Shown: positions 1 through 6,768 of the stretch, one piece after another
Numbering within the stretch: the stretch's first letter is position 1
How the letters are laid out: every line of letters begins with the position of its first letter
Assembly: GCA_002372325.1 (NCBI GenBank)
Contig: DFFT01000185.1
Location: 1 to 7,929 of the forward strand
Direction: 5' to 3'
Source: Succinivibrionaceae bacterium UBA3769
Lineage (GTDB): Bacteria; Pseudomonadota; Gammaproteobacteria; Enterobacterales; Succinivibrionaceae
Length of the DNA: 7,929 bases
Made by a program: the position numbers and the translations under genes
The notes under the pieces: model-generated
The model's database searches: none
Told to the model about the DNA's origin: nothing
What the model saw: the letters and a program-made list of their open reading frames with translations, nothing else

Positions 1-173
1 TCAAAAGGATGCGGAAGGGATTTTCACAGAAGGCCGCCATGAAGAAGGCTCTGGATCAGCTCAGAACTCACGATTATGGAGTAACCCCGGAAGACATCAA
101 GCTTATTCAGGTCGGCATGGTGATATCCCCGGCGCAGAAAAAGCTGGTGGAATACCAGATTCTGGATGAATAG
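1..173 (+). CDS. 3' end of an unrecognised gene (partial)
   Basis: An open frame enters from the left edge (first full codon at 3) and ends at TAG 171-173, giving 56 visible residues. The visible part is mostly charged and probably helical (KALDQLRTHDYGVTPEDIKL), then VGMVISPAQKKLVEYQILDE at the terminus. There is no signal peptide, membrane segment or motif that I recognise. An ATG at 9 and another at 39 are in frame, but only eight bases precede the first, so a real start cannot be judged; the simplest reading is the C-terminus of a longer protein. It points the same way as the cluster that begins 650 nt downstream, so it could belong to the same locus, for example as a missing kinase or sensor, but nothing in the sequence proves that. 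The frame is probably coding; the function is unknown. Confidence 0.55.
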   Translation, partial: KRMRKGFSQKAAMKKALDQLRTHDYGVTPEDIKLIQVGMVISPAQKKLVEYQILDE

Positions 174-525
174 GCTTGGTTCCGGATTCTGAGGAGAGTT
201 CTGCACTGTCCGGCGGCATTATTCTGACATCTGTTTCCCGCCTGCTGCCGTGGTGAGGAAACGCGCCTTAAAGATGCTCCCCGGAGAGTTGCGGGATTTA
301 GCAAACTCTGGGATATCAGGAGTTTTGACAGCATGTCCCGCAGCCCCCTCGTCCCTGAAAAACTGAAGCGGTATTTTTATCAGGGGCTCTGGCGTTTTCT
401 TCCCGGCAAAAATCATTCATCCATCTCCGGCAGTGCCGCCATCTTGTCCCTTCCGCTGTCTCCCGCCATCTCCTGAAATTTTCATCCGGTGTCTTCATCT
501 TCGTTTTCGGCGCTTTTCCGGTTCA

Positions 526-556
526 TCCGGAGTTTTCCGCTCAGGAAAACTCCGGA
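526..556. repeat. Perfect inverted repeat, 13-bp arms, 5-nt loop
   Basis: The left arm tccggagttttcc (526-538) and right arm ggaaaactccgga (544-556) are exact reverse complements separated by gctca. Neither side is followed by a clear U-rich tract on either strand, so it is not a canonical intrinsic terminator. It lies about 80 nt upstream of the candidate -35 box. It could be an operator for a dimeric regulator, an RNA hairpin in a longer transcript from the left gene, or a terminator helped by other factors. The symmetry is certain; the role is not. Confidence 0.7.
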
Positions 557-636
557 AAATCAGGAGCTTATCTTTCGCGCTATCGCCGTAATTCATATAA
601 AAAGTGAATTTGTATAGAAAGGTATCTCCAAAATTA

Positions 637-664
637 TTGACATCGGTATCAAAAAAGCTATGAG
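637..664 (+). promoter_or_regulatory. Candidate sigma70-type promoter for the cluster
   Basis: A consensus -35 box TTGACA at 637-642 is followed, after a 16-nt spacer, by TATGAG at 659-664, which matches TATAAT at four of six positions. It sits in the AT-rich patch. Transcription would start near 671, giving a 5' UTR of about 150 nt before the chosen start at 822. The -35 match is perfect but the -10 is mediocre, so the promoter may be weak or activator-dependent. Confidence 0.45.
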
Positions 665-731
665 TTGTTTTACGGTACAGGGCCTTTGTAAATAAAATTG
701 CCATTAGGATTAACCGGATAATTCCCGGGAG

Positions 732-748
732 CGCCGGGGGTTCCGGCG
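732..748 (+). repeat. Small GC-rich hairpin in the presumed 5' leader
   Basis: The arms cgccgg (732-737) and ccggcg (743-748) are exact complements around a 5-nt loop. The hairpin lies about 70 nt ahead of the first start codon and would be part of the mRNA leader if the promoter at 637-664 is used. No U-run follows, so it is not a terminator. It may be only a by-product of GC-rich sequence. Confidence 0.3.
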
Positions 749-821
749 GCTTATGAGAAGACCGACAGCTTACGGGAGACCGGCAGATCAGGAGATGCCG
801 GTATCAAGAGGAGAACATGAT

Positions 822-2282
822 ATGAGCGGACCAAAGGACAGCAGAATTTCCCTGGAGGAGAGACGCCGGCGGGAGCTGGAGCGCAAGAGACGGGAAGAGC
901 TGGAGCGCAAGAGACGCGAAGAGGAAAGAAAACGCCTGATGGAGGAGGCCCGCAAAAAACGAGTGCGGGATCTCAAGGACAGCATCAATTCCAGTTCCCG
1001 GGGGCTGGAGGTGGCTCTGAACAGCGGCCGGGAACAGATTCAGGGACTTAAGGAAAAAATTGACGAGTTCGGCATTGCTCCCACTCAGGAGTACCGGAAA
1101 TTCACCGGAGACGTGGAAGCCGTGGCGCAGGAGATCGTGGCCGCGCGCTCCCGGGATTGCAATACGGAGAATGAACAGACCCTCAAGGATATTCTGGCGG
1201 ATTTTCAGAAGGTGGCCGATCGCTTCCGGGTGGTCATGGACGGAGTGCCCCGGGTGGCTAAAAGCATTTCCGCTGCCTATACCGAAAAGCTGACCTCCGA
1301 GATCGCCGATCTTTCCAAGCAGCTGGCCGAAGAGGAACGGCAGCGGCGGGATAAGGAACAGCAGGAGAAGATCCGGAAGGCTGCGGAGGAGGAGCAGAAG
1401 CGGCAGGAAAAGCTTCATGAGGCCCGGAAGGCCGCCGAGGCGGAAATTGCCCGCATGGAGGAGTCTTTCAGAAAAACCGTGTGCGGCCGGGTGCCCACCT
1501 CGGAGATCCAGGACGAGATCGATGCTCTGGAGAACGCTCTTCACGCCGCGGAGAAGGGCAATCATAATGCCGAGTACTTAAGGAGCTTTGCCGCTATCAG
1601 TCTGGAGCCCCGGCTTAAGGAGCTCAACCGCAAGCTTGCCGATTACGAAAACCTCCGGGAGGAATACGGCGCTCTCAGCGATGAGTATCTCGCCATCTGC
1701 CGGGAAGCCGGCGTGCCTCCCAAGACCTTCCCGGTAACCCGTTCCTCCCTGACTTTTCTGAAAGCGGAGATCGATGTTATTCATCAGACTCTGGCCAAGC
1801 GGGATGCCGAAAGGTATATCAGCGCTGCCATTAACGAGGTTATGGCGGAGATGGGCTATCGTCTTATCGGGGGGCTCAAAGACCGGCCGGCCGGCATTGT
1901 GAAAAGCGGCCTTTACCGCTTTAACGAAGGCGCGGCGGTGAGCGTCACCTACGATTCCAACGGCGACATGTGCATGGAGCTGGGCGCTTTGGACACCGAG
2001 CCCCGGGATCCGGATCCCGCGGAATCCGAGAGACTCCGGCAGGATATGGAAAGCTTCTGCTCCGGCTACCGGAAGATCCGGGAGAAGCTGGCGGAAAAGG
2101 GCCTGGTGCTGAGCCGCGGGTGCGAGCTTCCTCCTGATGCGGAATATGCCCAGGTGTTCAATATCTATGATTACGAATGCACCCGGGAGGATATCCAGGA
2201 GGTGGAGAACATCCGCAGAGAGGCTCTCACCACAACTGCCCCGGCTCAGGAGCAAATGCATTTCCCCCTGGAAGACAACTGA
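822..2282 (+). CDS. Long coiled-coil protein, first gene of the cluster, unknown function
   Basis: A 486-residue soluble protein. I place the start at ATG 822 because AAGAGGAG (806-813) sits 8 nt upstream; the in-frame ATGs at 753 and 795 lack such a site. Residues about 9-50 form a very Arg/Glu-rich helix containing the tandem octad ELERKRRE twice. A central helical part follows, then a second strong coiled coil at about 155-215, rich in E, R, K and Q. From about 330 to the end the protein appears globular: GYRLIGG near 345, a strand-like SVTYDSNGDM at 374-383, and a tail ending in FPLEDN. No signal peptide, membrane helix or nucleotide-binding motif is visible. I do not recognise the family. 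A scaffold, or a target whose folding or phosphorylation is controlled by the downstream AAA+, FHA and PP2C proteins, would fit the context; that is inference. The next gene follows after 98 nt. Confidence 0.9.
   Translation: MSGPKDSRISLEERRRRELERKRREELERKRREEERKRLMEEARKKRVRDLKDSINSSSRGLEVALNSGREQIQGLKEKIDEFGIAPTQEYRKFTGDVEAVAQEIVAARSRDCNTENEQTLKDILADFQKVADRFRVVMDGVPRVAKSISAAYTEKLTSEIADLSKQLAEEERQRRDKEQQEKIRKAAEEEQKRQEKLHEARKAAEAEIARMEESFRKTVCGRVPTSEIQDEIDALENALHAAEKGNHNAEYLRSFAAISLEPRLKELNRKLADYENLREEYGALSDEYLAICREAGVPPKTFPVTRSSLTFLKAEIDVIHQTLAKRDAERYISAAINEVMAEMGYRLIGGLKDRPAGIVKSGLYRFNEGAAVSVTYDSNGDMCMELGALDTEPRDPDPAESERLRQDMESFCSGYRKIREKLAEKGLVLSRGCELPPDAEYAQVFNIYDYECTREDIQEVENIRREALTTTAPAQEQMHFPLEDN
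873..920 (+). repeat. Two-copy 24-bp tandem repeat inside the coiled-coil gene
   Basis: Bases 873-896 and 897-920 are identical except for one position (ggg versus gcg in the seventh codon, silent for Arg). Each copy encodes ELERKRRE, residues 18-25 and 26-33. The near identity at DNA level suggests a recent duplication by slippage, so the number of copies may vary between strains. An 8-residue period does not match the 7-residue heptad, so copy number would shift the register of the helix. Confidence 0.85.
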
Positions 2283-2380
2283 AGCTCTCGCAGCGGAACG
2301 GGCATGATGCGGCAGCCGGGCAAAAATGACGCGTAAATCGAAGCAGGAATTATGAATGTGACAAGGAGATGCAATAATCC

Positions 2381-3088
2381 ATGGCCAGAGTAAAGATTTG
2401 TCCCAAATGCGGCGCCGAGAATTCCCCCGGCAGCGCCTCTTGCATTAACGAAAACTGCGGCTGGGATCTTTCCAACGTTAAATCTGTGGACAAGGAGGCT
2501 AAGCCGGCCCCGGATCCGAAGAATCCCGCCGGGGATGCTCCTTCGGAGGATAACGCTATCCCCCCGGGAATGGCTTACGCGAGGATCTGCCCGAAGTGCG
2601 GCCACGTTAACGGCCCCATGATCAAGCAGTGCGCTGCCTGTCATGAGAACATCAAGTTTCTGAAGAAGACTCTGGTGGATAAAAGCCAGCTTCAGGGAGC
2701 TTCCGGAGCTCCTGCCCCGGAGCCCGCCGCCCCGAAGCCGGTGAATAAGGTTATCGCCTCTCTTAACGCTCCGGACGGGAGGTGCATTCTTAAAATTGAC
2801 ACCCTGCATCCCATTACCGTTATCGGCCGGGAGCATGCCATGGCGGACTATCTGGCTTCCCGGGATTACACCAGCCGTTTTCATGCGGAGATCCATGTCA
2901 TGGGAGACCGTCTCGCTCTCGCTGATAAAGGCAGAAACGGCACCTATATCAATAATGTGAGGATGTCTCCCGGTTCCACCGAAGTGCTGAAGGACGGGGA
3001 TAAGGTATCCATGGGGGATCGCTGGCCGGATGACTGGACAAAGTCCCAGGCGGGCTGCTTTATCGTTGCCTATGAGACCGGGGCCTGA
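2381..3088 (+). CDS. Double zinc-ribbon plus FHA domain protein
   Basis: A 235-residue protein with three recognisable modules. Zinc ribbon 1 has C7 and C10 (CPKC) with C21 and C26. Zinc ribbon 2 has C70 and C73 (CPKC) with C84 and C87. After a Pro/Ala-rich linker (about 106-122) comes a C-terminal FHA domain at about 124-230. Its family landmarks are present: GR at 149-150, SRFHAE at 165-170 (the S and H of the canonical SxxH), and NGTYINN at 186-192. FHA domains bind phosphothreonine peptides, so this protein probably recruits a phosphorylated partner, while the ribbons may bind protein or nucleic acid. The start ATG 2381 has AAGGAG at 2363-2368, a rather long 12-nt spacing. The gene ends 4 nt before the radical SAM gene, which implies translational coupling. 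A PP2C phosphatase lies in the same operon, fitting phospho-signalling. The domain call is solid; the partner is unknown. Confidence 0.93.
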   Translation: MARVKICPKCGAENSPGSASCINENCGWDLSNVKSVDKEAKPAPDPKNPAGDAPSEDNAIPPGMAYARICPKCGHVNGPMIKQCAACHENIKFLKKTLVDKSQLQGASGAPAPEPAAPKPVNKVIASLNAPDGRCILKIDTLHPITVIGREHAMADYLASRDYTSRFHAEIHVMGDRLALADKGRNGTYINNVRMSPGSTEVLKDGDKVSMGDRWPDDWTKSQAGCFIVAYETGA

Positions 3089-3092
3089 ACCC

Positions 3093-3761
3093 ATGTATGT
3101 AGCCCGGCTTCTCTATCCTCTCAGGGTGCTGGGCCCCGGGAAGCGCGTGGGCATCTGGTTTGCCGGCTGCAGCCGGGGCTGCCCGGGCTGCAGCAACCCC
3201 GAGCTCTGGAAGCAGGATCCCCGGTATCTGGTTTCCGGGGACACGGTGCTCAAAATGATAAACGCCATCAGAGAGACCCGGGGCGCCGGGAGCATTGACG
3301 GCTTTACCCTTACCGGAGGCGATCCCTTTGAGCAGCCGGAGGCCTTAAGGGAGCTTCTGCCCCGGCTCCGGGAGATCTCGGCGGACATTTTGGCCTACAG
3401 CGGCTTTCGGCTGCGGGAGCTCCGGAACCGGGGCTGCCGGGACATTCTTGACCAGCTTGCCGTGGTTATTGACGGCCCCTATGTGGAGTCCCGGAATACC
3501 AACTGCTTTCTCCGGGGATCGGACAATCAGGAGATCCATATCCTGAACGCCGCTCTTGAGGAACGTTACCGGGAATACCTTAAAAACGGGCGCAACGAGG
3601 TGCAGAATTTCAGAACCCGGGACGGCTTTATCTCCGCGGGCATTCATCGTCCGGAGTACCCCCGGGAGCTCCGGGAGGCTCTTCTGGCCAAAGGGGTAAC
3701 CATCGGCGGGGAGACCTGCGGGGATCTGACCGCGCCGGAACACACGCAGAATCAGCATTAA
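3093..3761 (+). CDS. NrdG-like radical SAM (4Fe-4S) protein, orphan activase type
   Basis: A 222-residue protein of the small radical SAM group that includes activases such as NrdG and PflA. It shows the CxxxCxxC cluster motif (C26, C30, C33 in GCSRGCPGC), the SAM-binding GGDPFEQ at 75-81, YSGF at 102-105, VVIDGPYVE around 124-132, and an LRGSDNQEI segment like the LRGSxNQ of NrdG. The start ATG 3093 matches the usual family N-terminus (R/V-ARLLYP); in-frame ATGs at 3030 and 3072 lie inside the FHA gene and add no family-like sequence. NrdG is usually about 155 residues, so this protein carries roughly 60 extra C-terminal residues. No glycyl-radical partner such as nrdD is in view, so it is probably not the ribonucleotide reductase activase. 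It may modify or activate a protein encoded in this locus. There is no clear ribosome site; translation is probably coupled to the FHA gene 4 nt upstream. Confidence 0.9.
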   Translation: MYVARLLYPLRVLGPGKRVGIWFAGCSRGCPGCSNPELWKQDPRYLVSGDTVLKMINAIRETRGAGSIDGFTLTGGDPFEQPEALRELLPRLREISADILAYSGFRLRELRNRGCRDILDQLAVVIDGPYVESRNTNCFLRGSDNQEIHILNAALEERYREYLKNGRNEVQNFRTRDGFISAGIHRPEYPRELREALLAKGVTIGGETCGDLTAPEHTQNQH

Positions 3762-3774
3762 GGACTAATTTGCC

Positions 3775-5727
3775 ATGGAAAACACGAAACAGACTTTTGA
3801 CGGCCCTAAGTGGCATCGGGAGCTCGGGATCTTTAACCGCATCAAGCCCCTTATTATTCTGGAGGGGAACATTCTGGACAAGTATGTTTACCCGGAAGAG
3901 AATGATTATGCCTCCAAGGGGGAGATTCTGGACTTAAATTCCTATCTTTATGCCTTCTACAAGAACCTGGGCTATCAGCATGTGATTTTTTACAGTCATA
4001 TCCGGGGGTTTTTCACGGACGCCAATGACTGCGAAAACGCCATGGACGAATTCGGGAAGCTGGTGAATCAGAATGTGGAGACTCAGGGCCTTAATAAATT
4101 TATTCCGGCTCAGTTCACCGGAAGATCTCCCTCCGCTCCGGACGTCGTCAGCATGGCTCTGGAGCAGGAGGTGGAATCGGCGGTGATCATCATGGATTTC
4201 GTTTCCCGCTACATTGTGGCCCCTAATTCCATGCAGCAGCCGGACGTGCTCAGCTTTACCAAGCTCCAGGAGTCCGCTCTCCGGGGCAAGGACGTGGAGG
4301 TCGCAAACGGCGTCCGTCTTAAGAATTCCCTGGTGCTTCTGGTGAACAAGGTTAATGACCTTCCCAGCTGGCTTTTTCTGGATAATCCTTCCGCCAAGAC
4401 CATCACCATCAGCACTCCCGGCAAGGATGAACGCTTTAATTTCATTGATACGCAGTTTCGCTCCTTCTTTGCTCCGGATATTTACCAGGAAGACATGGCG
4501 GCCTATCAGGGCGAGTCCGGACAGGATGCCATTTATAAGCTGAAGCAGCGCTTTACCGGTCTTACCGCGGGGTTTTCGTACACGGCCCTTAACGGCCTTT
4601 CCCTCCTGTCCAGAAAGCAGCGGTTCCGCGTTCCGGATCTTTGCAAGGTGGTGGATCTTTACCGCTTCGGCATTACGGACAATCCCTGGCAGACTCTGAA
4701 GCATGATGATTTTGCCCATGCCGAGGCGGATTTCCGGAAACGGGTGAAGGGGCAGGATCTGGCCCTTACCAGAACTCTGGATGTCATAAAGAGAGCCATT
4801 GTGGGCATGGACGGCCTCCAGCACTCTTCTCATACCAAGCCCAAGGGAGTGCTGTTTTTTGCGGGGCCCACCGGTACCGGCAAGACCGAAACCGCCAAAA
4901 CCTTGGCGCAGAAGCTGTTCGGGGACGAAAGCCGCTGCATCCGGTTTGACATGAGCGAATTCGGGCAGTCCCACAGCGATCAGAGGCTTCTGGGCGCGCC
5001 TCCGGGATACGTGGGATACGAAGCCGGCGGTCAGCTTACCAACGCCGTCCGGGATAACCCGTTCTCCATTCTGCTCTTTGATGAAATTGAAAAGGCGCAT
5101 CCCACCATTCTGGACAAGTTCCTGCAGATCCTGGAGGACGGCCGCCTCACCGACGGGCAGGGGAATACGGTGTACTTTTCAGAAAGCGTGATTATCTTCA
5201 CCAGCAATCTGGGCATCTATGTTCCGGACAGGGAGGGCGGCCGCAAGAAGAATGTTACTCCCGAGGATTCTTACGAGGACGTCCAGAAGAAGGTGCGGGC
5301 CGCTATTGAAAATCACTTCAAGTTTACCCTGAACCGTCCGGAGATCCTGAACCGCATCGGCGAAAACATCGTGGTCTTTGATTTCATAAGACCGGATGTG
5401 GCCGCGGATATTCTGGCTTCTCTTCTGGAGCGCATCTGCGAGAATCTCCTGAGAAACAAGAAGATCGGCCTTGTTCTTGACGAAAGGGCGGTGGCGGAGC
5501 TCAATGCCCTGGCGCTCCGGAACCTGGATAACGGCGGCCGCGGCATCGGCAATGTGGTGGAGTCCTATCTCATAAATCCGCTGTCCCGTTATCTTTTTGA
5601 TAACCGGGTGGAGCAAAATGCCGATATTAAGGTGCTTTCCGTAGTGGCGGGAGATATTAAGAGCATTGCCGAAACTCCGGCCGTACTGAAATGCGAATTA
5701 ACCAGACATGATAAAGGGGAGGCGTAA
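3775..5727 (+). CDS. AAA+ ATPase: degenerate N-terminal AAA-like domain plus ClpB-D2-like motor
   Basis: A 650-residue cytosolic ATPase. The C-terminal part (about 320-640) is a ClpA/ClpB D2-type AAA+ motor with every key element: GPTGTGKT Walker A (364-371), the MSEF segment, pore loop GYVG (411-414), Walker B LLFDE (D436, E437), sensor 1 N478 in FTSN, an arginine finger R527 in ILNRIGE, and a sensor 2 arginine R589 in GGRGIGN. It should hydrolyse ATP and thread or remodel protein. ClpB's own N-domain, D1 and middle domain are absent. Instead residues about 15-230 look like a worn AAA fold: LEGNILDKY where a P-loop would be, AVIIMDFVSRY (136-146) in a Walker B position without the catalytic Glu, and LLVNKVNDLP (188-197) resembling a sensor 1 strand. 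That reading is inference. The start ATG 3775 follows AAGGA overlapping the previous stop. The next gene begins 2 nt after its stop. It is not ClpB itself. Confidence 0.92.
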   Translation: MENTKQTFDGPKWHRELGIFNRIKPLIILEGNILDKYVYPEENDYASKGEILDLNSYLYAFYKNLGYQHVIFYSHIRGFFTDANDCENAMDEFGKLVNQNVETQGLNKFIPAQFTGRSPSAPDVVSMALEQEVESAVIIMDFVSRYIVAPNSMQQPDVLSFTKLQESALRGKDVEVANGVRLKNSLVLLVNKVNDLPSWLFLDNPSAKTITISTPGKDERFNFIDTQFRSFFAPDIYQEDMAAYQGESGQDAIYKLKQRFTGLTAGFSYTALNGLSLLSRKQRFRVPDLCKVVDLYRFGITDNPWQTLKHDDFAHAEADFRKRVKGQDLALTRTLDVIKRAIVGMDGLQHSSHTKPKGVLFFAGPTGTGKTETAKTLAQKLFGDESRCIRFDMSEFGQSHSDQRLLGAPPGYVGYEAGGQLTNAVRDNPFSILLFDEIEKAHPTILDKFLQILEDGRLTDGQGNTVYFSESVIIFTSNLGIYVPDREGGRKKNVTPEDSYEDVQKKVRAAIENHFKFTLNRPEILNRIGENIVVFDFIRPDVAADILASLLERICENLLRNKKIGLVLDERAVAELNALALRNLDNGGRGIGNVVESYLINPLSRYLFDNRVEQNADIKVLSVVAGDIKSIAETPAVLKCELTRHDKGEA

Positions 5728-5729
5728 AA

Positions 5730-6518
5730 ATGAAGATTGCATGTCAGATCGTGCGGGGGCCGGAGCATGCGGAATGCGAGGATCATGCTCTGGTATGTCA
5801 GCCCGGAAATCCTGCCGGTTCTCAGGTTTTGAACGTCTTCCGGGGGGAACTCACGGCTGAAATCCCCGGCGTTTTTGCCGTGGCGGACGGGGTAGGCGGC
5901 AATCCCGGCGGCCATGAGGCCTCCGGCTTTGTCCTCAGGGATCTCATGGAGAAGGCTAAGGAGCTTAAGCTTTCTTCTGATGACAAGGAAGCGGAGAAGA
6001 CTCTCCAGGATCTCATCCGGACTCTGAACGGGGATCTTGTTTCCCAGGCCCAGAAAACCCCGGGCAAGGAGATCATGGCCACCACCTTTACCGCGCTTTT
6101 CATGAACGAGGGCGGCGCCTGGTATCTCCATACCGGAAACACCCGGCTTCAGGTGATGAGCGGCATCTTTATAAAGCAGATCACCTCGGATCACACCACC
6201 TATCAGTGGCTCATGGATTCCGGCGCCTTCGAGGCTGCGGAGCATTGCAACCGCTGCGAGATCCAGAGCTGTCTCGGGGCCGGTTCTCCCCGGTATCTTA
6301 CCCGGATCAATGCGAAGCGTTTTCGGGAAGCCGGAGATCTGGCCGGAGTATATCTGCTCTCTTCGGACGGCATTCATGAATATACCAGCGCCGACTTTAT
6401 GGAGGAGATCATGGGCCGGGATGATATCTCGGATCTGGAAAAGACGGATGCGATAATTGCCGAGGCCCGGAAAAACGGTTCCCTGGATGACACCACCATT
6501 ATGATTATCAGGGTCTGA
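5730..6518 (+). CDS. PP2C-family Ser/Thr protein phosphatase
   Basis: A 262-residue soluble phosphatase of the PPM/PP2C family, close to the usual size of the bacterial catalytic domain (about 240). It should remove phosphate from Ser/Thr residues using two metal ions. Metal-binding acidic residues are all in place: D18 (CEDHAL), D53 in VADGVGG, D213 in LSSDGIHEY, and D253 in LDDTTIMII. TTFTALF and ITSDHT are also typical. One departure is HTGNTR at 134-139, where the family normally has GDSR; this Asp is not one of the core metal ligands, so activity is probably kept. There is no transmembrane tail, unlike PstP-type enzymes. The start ATG 5730 has AAAGGGGAGG at 5713-5722 and lies 2 nt after the ATPase stop. 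It presumably reverses phosphorylation read by the FHA protein; no kinase gene is in the window. It is the last gene before a strong terminator. Confidence 0.95.
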   Translation: MKIACQIVRGPEHAECEDHALVCQPGNPAGSQVLNVFRGELTAEIPGVFAVADGVGGNPGGHEASGFVLRDLMEKAKELKLSSDDKEAEKTLQDLIRTLNGDLVSQAQKTPGKEIMATTFTALFMNEGGAWYLHTGNTRLQVMSGIFIKQITSDHTTYQWLMDSGAFEAAEHCNRCEIQSCLGAGSPRYLTRINAKRFREAGDLAGVYLLSSDGIHEYTSADFMEEIMGRDDISDLEKTDAIIAEARKNGSLDDTTIMIIRV

Positions 6519-6538
6519 TCTCCATTTGGAAAATCGGA

Positions 6539-6573
6539 AAGAACCCGGCTGACAGGATGCCGGGTTTTTCTTT
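6539..6573 (+). terminator. Intrinsic terminator of the cluster
   Basis: The arms aacccggc (6542-6549) and gccgggtt (6559-6566) pair perfectly around a 9-nt loop, and the stem can be extended by A-U and G-U pairs to 6539/6569. The right arm runs into TTTTTCTTT. It begins 20 nt after the phosphatase stop, the normal place for a factor-independent terminator. Confidence 0.9.
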
Positions 6574-6746
6574 GCAAAGCTCAGGAAGGAGCCGGAGAAG
6601 CCTGTCGGAGAAACGGCCTTATTACTGCGGGAGAAGCCGGAAGGGCGTTTTTTTGCGAGCTGTGCCTGACTTAAGGCGGCTCCATTTCAAATGCCTTTTT
6701 GAAAGCGCGGAGGTCGGTCAGCCTGACCTTTGCGGAATCATTTCTC

Positions 6747-6768
6747 GCTCCTGTTCAGGGGCTTTTTT
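6747..6768 (+). terminator. Second intrinsic terminator
   Basis: The stem gctcct/aggggc (6747-6752 with 6757-6762, one G-U pair) with loop gttc is followed by six Ts (6763-6768). No gene is seen between it and the terminator at 6539-6573, so it is either a back-up terminator or the end of a short untranslated RNA. Confidence 0.65.

Larger units (their letters stand above)
174..821. other. Gene-free upstream region of the cluster
   Basis: This stretch of about 650 nt has no convincing gene. The part 174-500 is of mixed composition and shows short minus-strand open frames without protein-like content. The part 560-720 is clearly richer in A and T than the rest, as expected of a promoter region. 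It holds a perfect inverted repeat (526-556), a candidate promoter (637-664) and a small GC-rich leader hairpin with arms 732-737 and 743-748. The sequence ttcatccgg occurs at both 481 and 522, and ttttccg recurs three times around 515-540, so the zone just before the inverted repeat is mildly repetitive. Confidence 0.6.

Noticed and set aside
219..416. 65-codon minus-strand open frame with a GGAG upstream of its ATG
   Set aside because: The composition is not convincing, it overlaps another open frame, no domain is recognisable, and nothing around it supports expression.
495..704. 69-codon minus-strand open frame over the promoter region
   Set aside because: No ribosome site precedes its ATG, and it covers the inverted repeat and the AT-rich promoter patch, which explain the sequence better.
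753..821. Earlier in-frame starts (753 and 795) for the coiled-coil gene
   Set aside because: Neither has a good Shine-Dalgarno site, whereas ATG 822 has AAGAGGAG at an ideal distance.
804..1565. 253-codon minus-strand open frame antisense to the coiled-coil gene
   Set aside because: It is Leu-rich because it mirrors the Glu/Lys/Arg codons of the real gene, and it has no motifs. The same applies to 1578-2261, 2246-3094, 3934-5100 and 5589-6377 on the minus strand.
3093..3761. Naming this gene nrdG
   Set aside because: No nrdD is adjacent, the protein is longer than NrdG, and its operon partners point to another role.
3775..5727. Naming this gene clpB or clpA
   Set aside because: Only the second AAA+ module matches; the N-domain, first module and middle domain are absent.
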